Source: Thermoplasmata archaeon (GTDB lineage Archaea > Thermoplasmatota > Thermoplasmata > RBG-16-68-12 > JAGMCJ01). From it: a stretch of 5,285 nt of DNA. Within the stretch, counting starts at the first letter, position 1. Each line of letters starts with the position of its first letter. This document shows, in pieces, positions 1 to 4,822 of this stretch. Position numbers and translations under genes: made by a program. The notes under the pieces are model-generated. The model was not told the origin of the DNA, ran no database searches, and saw only the letters and a list, made by a program, of their open reading frames with translations. The stretch is taken from assembly GCA_023129265.1 (NCBI GenBank), contig JAGMCJ010000149.1:1-5285 (forward strand). Direction: 5' to 3'.

Positions 1-2
1 TC

Positions 3-1007
3 GGTTCCATCAGGGATGTCCTCACGGACGGAAGGGTCGTCGTGAAGAGTTCCACAGGTCCCGATTTCATCGTGAATTCCGCGGACTACCTCGACCGCGA
101 AAGCATCGTCGTGGGAGCGAGGGTTGCGCTGAACAAGCAGACCCTGGCGGTGATGGGCGTTCTCCCGCCATCCCTGGACCCTCTTGTGACCGGCGCAGAG
201 GTCATCGAAAAGCCCGACATGACGTACGACGACATTGGCGGTCTGGAGAACGAGATCGTTGAGATCAAGGAGGCGGTTGAGGACCCGCTGCTGAGACCGG
301 CCCTCTACAAGAAGGTGGGAATAGAGCCGCCAAAGGGCGTGCTCCTTATTGGCCTGCCAGGAACGGGCAAGACCCTTCTGGCAAAGGCGGTGGCTCACCA
401 GACGAACGCGACTTTCATCAGGTTCGTGGGCTCGGAACTTGTTCAGAAGTACATCGGTGAGGGTGCGCGACTTGTCAGGGAGCTCTTCGAGCTTGCCAGA
501 GAGAAGGCGCCCTCGATCGTGTTCATCGACGAGATCGATGCCATAGGTGCAAAGCGACTGGAGATTGCCACATCCGGAGACAGAGAGGTTCAGAGAACCC
601 TGATGCAGCTCCTGGCGGAACTGGACGGGTTCAATCCCCTGGGCGATGTCAAGATAATCGCCGCGACGAATCGGCCCGATATCCTGGACGATGCGCTCCT
701 GCGACCAGGGAGATTCGACCGCATAATCGAGATTCCCTCTCCAAGCATGGAGGCGAGGGAGCAGATATTCGCCATACACACCAAGGAGATGAGCATCTCG
801 AGGGATATCGACTTCAGCCAACTGGTAGAGAAGACGGACGGATGCACGGGGGCCGACATCAAGGCCATCTGCACGGAAGCGGGCATGTTCGCCATCCGCG
901 AGGACAGGGACAAGGTCCTTGCAGAGGATTTCATAAAGGCGATAGACAAGGTCACCGGGATCCCATTCCAGAAGGGAGAAGCATCGCCGGGCAGCATGTT
1001 TGCCTAG
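3..1007 (+). CDS. pan: Proteasome-activating nucleotidase (PAN), 5' partial
   Basis: AAA+ ATPase that unfolds substrates and feeds them into the archaeal 20S proteasome in the cytoplasm; homologue of the eukaryotic Rpt subunits. The reading frame is open to the left edge, so the gene is cut. The 334 visible residues begin inside the OB domain ([12 protein letters not shown], about 30-68). Given a usual PAN length near 430, roughly 90 N-terminal residues, including the coiled coil, lie outside. The GTG at 42 is an internal Val codon, not the start. Then come the AAA+ large domain with Walker A GLPGTGKT (351-374), an aromatic pore-loop KYIGEG (about 450-467), Walker B VFIDEID (519-539), second pore loop/DREVQRTL, the DGF signalling motif, sensor-1 AATNRPD and the arginine-finger segment LLRPGRFDR (696-722), followed by the helical small domain. 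The C-terminus is Met-Phe-Ala where the docking motif hydrophobic-Tyr-X is expected. The stop codon overlaps that of the convergent zinc-ribbon gene. Family assignment is very secure. Confidence 0.96.
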   Translation, partial: GSIRDVLTDGRVVVKSSTGPDFIVNSADYLDRESIVVGARVALNKQTLAVMGVLPPSLDPLVTGAEVIEKPDMTYDDIGGLENEIVEIKEAVEDPLLRPALYKKVGIEPPKGVLLIGLPGTGKTLLAKAVAHQTNATFIRFVGSELVQKYIGEGARLVRELFELAREKAPSIVFIDEIDAIGAKRLEIATSGDREVQRTLMQLLAELDGFNPLGDVKIIAATNRPDILDDALLRPGRFDRIIEIPSPSMEAREQIFAIHTKEMSISRDIDFSQLVEKTDGCTGADIKAICTEAGMFAIREDRDKVLAEDFIKAIDKVTGIPFQKGEASPGSMFA

Positions 1008-1156
1008 TCCTCTAGGTCCTCCACGTCCTTTTCTATCACGAACGCTCCTACGTAGTCACAGTTCTTGCAGTGATACTTGTATCCGGTGATGAGACCAGCC
1101 TCGTAGTACAAGTCGGATGAGCCACAGTGCGGACAAGTGAGGATGGTCTTTCCCAT
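1004..1156 (-). CDS. Small zinc-ribbon protein (50 aa)
   Basis: A complete 50-residue protein, [11 protein letters not shown] to VEDLED. Two CPHC/CKNC knuckles supply Cys8, Cys11, Cys30 and Cys33, a CxxC-18-CxxC layout that should bind one zinc ion. Between them is an aromatic-rich strand region ([14 protein letters not shown]), and the protein ends in an acidic tail (EKDVEDLED). The fold is probably a TFIIS/rubredoxin-like zinc ribbon. It lacks the Asp-Glu acidic hairpin of transcript-cleavage factor TFS, so I do not call it TFS. I recall similar short stand-alone zinc ribbons in archaeal genomes but know of no assigned function; a nucleic-acid or protein adaptor role is inference. The start is the only sensible ATG: it follows a TATA box by about 25-30 bp and has no Shine-Dalgarno sequence, suggesting a leaderless mRNA. 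The ATG sits in one arm of a perfect inverted repeat. The stop TAG shares a CTAG with the pan stop, so the genes converge with no spacer. Confidence 0.88.
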   Translation of the reverse strand: MGKTILTCPHCGSSDLYYEAGLITGYKYHCKNCDYVGAFVIEKDVEDLED

Positions 1157-1170
1157 CGGGTTTCCCGATG
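1154..1170. repeat. Perfect inverted repeat over the zinc-ribbon start codon
   Basis: CATCGGG-TTT-CCCGATG is a perfect 7-bp inverted repeat with a 3-bp centre. Read on the minus strand, its last three bases are the ATG of the zinc-ribbon gene. It lies 10 bp downstream of the minus-strand TATA box, where transcription should start (about 1157-1163). It could be an operator for a dimeric regulator. A start-codon hairpin would form only if transcription began further upstream. The symmetry is seen directly; the role is inference. Confidence 0.6.
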
Positions 1171-1180
1171 CGACACTATG

Positions 1181-1190
1181 AATATAAAGA
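1181..1190 (-). promoter_or_regulatory. TATA box for the zinc-ribbon gene
   Basis: On the minus strand this reads TCTTTATATT, a good match to the archaeal TATA consensus (TTTATATA-like) in an otherwise GC-rich region. Its centre is about 29 bp from the ATG at 1156. With the usual archaeal TATA-to-start distance of about 25 bp, the transcript would begin within a few bases of the start codon, that is, be essentially leaderless. No Shine-Dalgarno sequence precedes the ATG, which agrees. Confidence 0.65.
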
Positions 1191-1204
1191 TTCGTGCCAC
1201 AACC

Positions 1205-1214
1205 CTTATAAAAG
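1205..1214 (+). promoter_or_regulatory. TATA box for the FKBP-like gene
   Basis: CTTATAAAAG is an archaeal-type TATA box whose centre lies about 35 bp before the ATG at 1245. This predicts a start of transcription near 1235 and a leader of about 10 bases. No clear GGAGG or GGTGA element lies in the leader, so translation may be near-leaderless. The box sits inside a short symmetric sequence (CCCTT-ATAA-AAGGG, 1203-1216), so it might also be read on the minus strand. The better-placed minus-strand box is at 1181-1190. Confidence 0.65.
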
Positions 1215-1244
1215 GGCTTGACTTTCTAAGGCAGCTGAGCACCG

Positions 1245-2174
1245 ATGACCCTCAAGAAGGATAGGTCTGGCGCACTCGACGTGTTCATCACGGCTCTGAT
1301 AATCCTAGTCGCGGTGCTGGCGGTCGTGGTCTATCAGGCTTGGGTGCTGGGGCTAGAGGCCGCTCCAGCCCCATCTCCCGAGGTCGTGGAGAGAACTGAC
1401 ACGATCGAGTTCGACTTCATCGGCAGCTTCGACGACGGACGCGTTTTCGGAACATCCATCAAGAGTGTTGCGGATGATGATGTGTCCTATCCGAAATCCC
1501 TCAACTTCACGTATCCTTCGGACGGCAACTTCAAACCTGTCCTGTCGACAATAGGTGGCGGGTTCGTGGAGGCAGGTGCTGCCCCGTTCTTTGGAATGGT
1601 CAATAACGGGAAGGCCCTGGAAAGCGCGATTCTTGGTATGCGCGTTGGCGAGACCAGAGTCGTCGTTCTACAGCCCGAGGAGGCATACGGAACGACCAAC
1701 GCGAGCAGGCTTGAGACGCGATCCCTCGTCGAGACAGTTTCCCAGTACGAGGAGATGAGCACGATTTCCTACTCCCAGAGGTTCTCGCAAGAGGGTCCTC
1801 CCTTTGAAGGAAAGAGCCTCAAGGACCCATTCTGGGGTTGGGATGTCTACGTGTACTACCTCAACCGAACAAACGACCTTGTCGTCATCAGGCACAACCC
1901 GACGCCAGGCATGATAGTCAGGCCGTACTCGCAGTGGGACACCCTCGTGGAGGAAGTGGACAGCGCCGCGAACGGAGGAATGGGAGAGATCAGGGTCAGA
2001 CATCAGCTCTCTCCGGAGGATGCGGACAAGGTCATGGGGCAGAGCATACACGAGAAGTTCATCGTGGCCTCCGTCAATCCTGAGGCGGGGACATTCGTTG
2101 CCGATTTCAATGACGAGCGTACGGGGAAGGTTCTGTACCTTCGAATCGCGCTCCTCAGCATAAGCAAGATCTAG
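1245..2174 (+). CDS. Membrane-anchored FKBP-like peptidyl-prolyl isomerase
   Basis: 309-residue protein, probably an extracytoplasmic folding factor. Residues 1-10 are basic (KKDR), 11-34 form one hydrophobic helix with no obvious cleavage site, and 38-50 are a Pro/Ala linker, so the body should lie outside the membrane. Three N-glycosylation sequons fit this: NFT 87, NAS 152, NRT 207. FKBP signatures are the strand and turn IEFDFIGSFDDGRVF (54-68), the helix and turn ALESAILGMRVGE (124-136), PEEAYG (144-149, with the conserved Tyr148) and a terminal strand with GKVLYLRIALLSI (294-306). Compared with FKBP12, the domain has two expansions. One is about 35 residues before the ALES helix; the other is about 135 residues between EEAYG and the last strand, larger than the IF domain of SlyD-type proteins. 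By my alignment the active-site Asp37 equivalent is Gly69 and Val55-Ile56 become Asn-Gly, so isomerase activity is uncertain and a chaperone role is possible. It leads a two-gene unit, with 10 bp to the next gene. Confidence 0.82.
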   Translation: MTLKKDRSGALDVFITALIILVAVLAVVVYQAWVLGLEAAPAPSPEVVERTDTIEFDFIGSFDDGRVFGTSIKSVADDDVSYPKSLNFTYPSDGNFKPVLSTIGGGFVEAGAAPFFGMVNNGKALESAILGMRVGETRVVVLQPEEAYGTTNASRLETRSLVETVSQYEEMSTISYSQRFSQEGPPFEGKSLKDPFWGWDVYVYYLNRTNDLVVIRHNPTPGMIVRPYSQWDTLVEEVDSAANGGMGEIRVRHQLSPEDADKVMGQSIHEKFIVASVNPEAGTFVADFNDERTGKVLYLRIALLSISKI

Positions 2175-2184
2175 CTGGGTTCTG

Positions 2185-2787
2185 ATGATAGGAGACTTCG
2201 TCTACGACTTATTCTACGGTCTAGGCCCCGCAGTGGCGTTGCTTGCGTTGTTCATTATATTCGTCATAGACGCCGCCATCTTCCCAGCACTTCCCGAGGT
2301 CTTCGCGGTCCTCTTCTTCATGGCCAATCCACTTCCGGACGGCTCCGCACTGGTCTGGGGTCTGGCAATCCTCTGCATAGCCATACTCGGAGAGCTTGTG
2401 GGCAACACGCTGCTGTACCTCATCGTGAGGAATCTGCTTGTCAAGAAGAAGAGAATGCCCAGATTCCTGGAGAAGGTGATGAAACGCTATATGAACTTCC
2501 TGATCGTCAAGGATGAGAAGGTAATCCTGGTGAACAGGGTAGCCCCAGTCGTGCCCATGGTCGGGGCCTTCATGGCCGTTTGCGAGTGGTCTTACCCACG
2601 ATCGATATCCTACATCTTCCTCGGGTCCCTAGCAAAGTACAGCTTCCTCCTTCTCCTGGTTGGCTCCTTCGGCGTGTTGTATGAAAAAGAAACCGCGCAG
2701 ATCGTCGCGCTTGTGGCGGTTCTCGCGATAATAATGGTAAGCGGGCTTCTCTCGCTGATATATCGAAGGAGAATGACGAATCAGTAG
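2185..2787 (+). CDS. Polytopic membrane protein, DedA/VTT-like
   Basis: 200-residue integral membrane protein with no signal peptide beyond its first helix. Hydrophobic segments fall at about 13-33, 36-48, 56-82, 113-133 (weak, possibly re-entrant), 140-162 and 172-193. Basic patches (KKKR 87-90, RRR 194-196) suggest cytoplasmic loops. The pattern PALPEVFAVLFFM early, then GELVGNTLLY, then NRVAPVVPMVGAFMAV and GSLAKYSFLLLLVG, resembles the VTT/DedA family, whose members have been linked to lipid scrambling or membrane homeostasis. I judge this by eye only; the substrate is unknown, and an unrelated small membrane family is possible. The ATG lies 10 bp after the stop of the FKBP-like gene with no promoter between, so the two are probably co-transcribed. 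The ribosome-binding site is weak. The last 7 bp overlap the end of the convergent glycosyltransferase gene. Confidence 0.6.
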   Translation: MIGDFVYDLFYGLGPAVALLALFIIFVIDAAIFPALPEVFAVLFFMANPLPDGSALVWGLAILCIAILGELVGNTLLYLIVRNLLVKKKRMPRFLEKVMKRYMNFLIVKDEKVILVNRVAPVVPMVGAFMAVCEWSYPRSISYIFLGSLAKYSFLLLLVGSFGVLYEKETAQIVALVAVLAIIMVSGLLSLIYRRRMTNQ

Positions 2788-3488
2788 TCCTTCTTCGCGT
2801 ACGACTTCCCAGGTATGGGCTTTCCCAGGAAAACGAGAAGATCACCCTTCAGCCAGGTAAGCAACGTTGGCAGATAACCATCCTGTTCCATCCTCCGCGT
2901 GGATATCCTGACGAAGAGGTTCTTGTCATACACAATCTCGCCAAGGTCCTTGATTCTGAAGGCGATTTCCACGTCATCCGAATGAGCCAGTGGTTTGTAG
3001 CCTCCGATGCTCAGGACGGCGTCCTTCTTGAAGGCGGAGTTTCCACCGCCCGTGCAGTATACGCCCATCTTCGAACCCACGTATATGATGTTCCTGAGAA
3101 CGAAGAAAACGAGTCTCGACTTCGGATTCTCCTCGATAGGTCCGTCAGGACCGCACACAGCTACGACGTCTGGATCCTCGAAATCCCCGAGGATCTTCTC
3201 CAGCCATGTCTGCGGGAGCCTCACATCTGCGTCCGTCGTTGCGACGATGGGCGCCTCCGCGACTCGGAACCCGTCATTCCTGGCACCGCCGATTCCCTCG
3301 CTTTGCTGGATGATGACTCTGTCCGCGTAGATGCCCGCGATCTCCCTCGTCCTGTCAGTGCTGTCCCCGTCCACCACGATGAGTTCGAATTCCTGCCTGG
3401 GGAGGGTCTGCCTGTCGAACTGCTCCAAGAACTCCTCCAGACCCTCGTCCTCGTTGTATGTCGGTATTATGACGGATATCCTCTTCAT
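2781..3488 (-). CDS. Family 2 glycosyltransferase (GT-A fold)
   Basis: 235-residue glycosyltransferase that should transfer a sugar from a nucleotide or lipid-phosphate donor at the inner face of the membrane. GT2 features in order are: ISVIIPTYNE (4-13), nucleotide-binding VDGDSTDRT (39-47), GGARNDG (67-73), the metal-binding TTDAD with Asp86 and Asp88, the acceptor-side GGGNSAFKK (147-155), SDDVE (170-174, the likely catalytic acid region) and RISTRRM (194-200). There is no transmembrane segment, only a mildly hydrophobic C-terminal stretch (YLPTLLTWLKGDLLVFLGK, 205-223) that may touch the membrane. The start was chosen because the family's N-terminus begins at this Met and its ATG overlaps the TGA of the upstream FAD-enzyme gene as ATGA, a sign of translational coupling. 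An upstream in-frame ATG at 3536 would only add a non-conserved Gly/Arg-rich stretch inside that gene. It is the last gene of the operon. Sugar and acceptor cannot be read from sequence. Confidence 0.9.
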   Translation of the reverse strand: MKRISVIIPTYNEDEGLEEFLEQFDRQTLPRQEFELIVVDGDSTDRTREIAGIYADRVIIQQSEGIGGARNDGFRVAEAPIVATTDADVRLPQTWLEKILGDFEDPDVVAVCGPDGPIEENPKSRLVFFVLRNIIYVGSKMGVYCTGGGNSAFKKDAVLSIGGYKPLAHSDDVEIAFRIKDLGEIVYDKNLFVRISTRRMEQDGYLPTLLTWLKGDLLVFLGKPIPGKSYAKKDY

Positions 3489-4786
3489 TCGCCGCCCCCG
3501 ATACGAAGGGCCAGCTCCCGCGCACCATCCATGCACGCATCCATGTTGAGATACTCGAACCTGCCGAACCTCCCGCAGAGCTCGATGCCTTCCCCGCTCA
3601 TGAACTTCCTGAGCTTGGAGACGTTCCGTTGGTATTCGAGGTCGTAGACCACATACGCGTACTCGGTTCTCATCACCCGCGAAAACTCAACGCTGTCCTT
3701 GTCGATGATCCCGTTCCTGTGGAGACTCGTTTTCACAGAGTCCACGAGCTCATCGTCAGAAAGGTTCCAGGTCTCATCGTCCCTTAAGCACGTAATCTCC
3801 GCCATCACGGAGCTCTTGCCTTCAGGTGAGGTCTCTGGACTGTAGTTGGATGGGAAGCTCGCGCGGTAGAAGATTCCATCCTCCCGCCGAGGGAAGTAAA
3901 CCCAGGAGAAGTCGTTAATCTTCGGATCGTCGACGCCTAGCATGACGGTGACCAACGAGTTGAATCTCAAGTTCTCGGCAGTCCTGACGATGTCTTTGGG
4001 CGTTCCGTCGAAGACCCTCGCAAGTACGGGAAGCGGAATCGTGGATATCAGAGACTCGAAGTCGTACGATTCTCCGTCTCCTGAGACCTGAAAACCATCG
4101 AGGGTCTTGGAGACCTGCTCGACCTCGAATCCCGACTTAATCGACCTGCAGTCGCCCGCGAGCGTGTCAGTGAGGCGCTGGATGCCGCCCCTCAAGGGAT
4201 AGTAGAACTCGAGCTGATGGACGTATCCTTCCGTCTCGATTCCCAACGACGATTTGATGACGTCCTCGAGCGGCGGGGCCGGTATGCGGGAGACCCACTC
4301 GGTGCCCATCTCTTCCGGCCTGATCCTCCATATCTTCTCATTGTACGGCAGGAGATACTTTTCGGCAATCGCTCTTCCGAACTTGTACTCGAACCATTCC
4401 TTCAGGTTGGAGGGTTCCGGGACTTCTCCGCGAGCCCTCTTCAGTCTGAGCTTCAGGAACTCGAGTAGGCACTCGAAGTTCTCTTCCAAAGGAAGGTCGG
4501 AGAGCCCGTTCTCAAAGGGGTACTTCACATACCTGCCCTTGTAGTAGATCTTAGTGTTCCTCCTGTTCTTGACCAGCTCTTCTCCGAGAACGGAAAGCAT
4601 GAACTGAAGCCTCTCGGGCTTGTTGGAGAATACGATGTGGGACCCGCCAAAGTCGAACGTATATCCGGCCTCGTTCAGCGACCTGCAGAGACCCCCTGGA
4701 GTGCGCTCCCTTTCGAGAACAACGGATTCGGGGAGAAGAGAGCCCAAAGTCAGTCCCGTCAGCCCGCCCCCTAGAATCCCAATCAT
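3485..4786 (-). CDS. FAD-dependent amine-oxidase/UDP-galactopyranose-mutase-like protein
   Basis: 433-residue flavoprotein of the NAD(P)-binding Rossmann/amine-oxidase superfamily, the group that includes COG1232 enzymes and UDP-galactopyranose mutases. The FAD dinucleotide fold is clear: ILGGGLTGLTLG (4-15), VVLERERTPGGLCRS (22-36) and the FDFGGSHIVF segment (44-53). The middle carries KYLLPYNEKIWRIRPEEMG (143-161), a motif of the sugar-cluster branch, then YYPLRGGIQRL (195-205). The C-terminus has the second FAD contact, ELCGRFGRFEYLNMDACMDGA (402-422), close to the GR...Y.NMD pattern in both UGM-like and protoporphyrinogen-oxidase-like proteins. Placement between two glycosyltransferases argues against haem synthesis and for modifying a sugar nucleotide or a lipid-linked glycan. 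True UGMs are usually shorter (about 370-400 residues), so I do not call it glf. The ATG follows a GGTGA ribosome-binding site by 6 bases and lies 36 bp after the upstream GT4 gene. Its stop overlaps the GT2 start. Confidence 0.85.
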   Translation of the reverse strand: MIGILGGGLTGLTLGSLLPESVVLERERTPGGLCRSLNEAGYTFDFGGSHIVFSNKPERLQFMLSVLGEELVKNRRNTKIYYKGRYVKYPFENGLSDLPLEENFECLLEFLKLRLKRARGEVPEPSNLKEWFEYKFGRAIAEKYLLPYNEKIWRIRPEEMGTEWVSRIPAPPLEDVIKSSLGIETEGYVHQLEFYYPLRGGIQRLTDTLAGDCRSIKSGFEVEQVSKTLDGFQVSGDGESYDFESLISTIPLPVLARVFDGTPKDIVRTAENLRFNSLVTVMLGVDDPKINDFSWVYFPRREDGIFYRASFPSNYSPETSPEGKSSVMAEITCLRDDETWNLSDDELVDSVKTSLHRNGIIDKDSVEFSRVMRTEYAYVVYDLEYQRNVSKLRKFMSGEGIELCGRFGRFEYLNMDACMDGARELALRIGGGE

Positions 4787-4792
4787 GATGAT

Positions 4793-4797
4793 TCACC
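4793..4797 (-). promoter_or_regulatory. Shine-Dalgarno site of the FAD-enzyme gene
   Basis: On the minus strand GGTGA lies 6 bases before the ATG at 4786 and matches the anti-Shine-Dalgarno end of archaeal 16S rRNA. It confirms this start. It contrasts with the two TATA-proximal genes at 1156 and 1245, which lack such a site, as expected if internal operon genes use Shine-Dalgarno initiation and first genes are leaderless. Confidence 0.65.
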
Positions 4798-4822
4798 AGA
4801 CTCAAGACGGAATGCGCTTGCC

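Noticed and set aside
42..44. GTG as a possible start of pan
   Set aside because: The frame stays open to the window edge and the preceding codons encode recognisable OB-domain residues (VLTDGRVV), so this is an internal Val in a cut gene.
590..997. Minus-strand open frame within pan
   Set aside because: It is antisense to conserved AAA+ sequence and encodes Ser/Arg-rich low-information protein; no start signals.
1026..1034. T-run (TTTT) downstream of pan as a terminator
   Set aside because: Only four consecutive T residues, inside the coding sequence of the convergent gene; too weak to call.
1004..1156. Calling the small zinc ribbon transcription factor S
   Set aside because: It lacks the N-terminal ribbon and the catalytic Asp-Glu pair in the C-terminal ribbon of TFS/TFIIS; only the cysteine layout is shared.
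3173..3195. Perfect 8-bp inverted repeat GATCCTCG/CGAGGATC with a 7-base loop
   Set aside because: It lies well inside the GT2 coding region, in codons for the GDFEDPD segment, with no T-run after it. Probably a chance effect of codon choice.
3489..3536. Longer GT2 start at the ATG at 3536
   Set aside because: The 16 added residues are Gly/Arg-rich, not conserved in GT2, and lie in the FAD-enzyme gene. The ATGA overlap at 3485-3488 gives a better start right at the family N-terminus.
2982..3647. Long plus-strand open frame opposite the glycosyltransferase genes
   Set aside because: It is the complement of well-supported GT2 and FAD-enzyme coding sequence, has no recognisable domain and no promoter or ribosome-binding site. 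It reflects GC-rich codon use.
3485..4786. Protoporphyrinogen oxidase (HemY) assignment
   Set aside because: Similarity is to the shared FAD fold. The neighbours are glycosyltransferases, no haem genes are present, and the middle motif fits sugar-cluster flavoproteins better.
4781..4793. AATCAT-G-ATGATT symmetry over the FAD-enzyme start codon
   Set aside because: Short 6-bp AT-rich arms with a 1-base centre cannot form a hairpin, and there is no TATA box nearby. It is internal to an operon, so an operator is unlikely.
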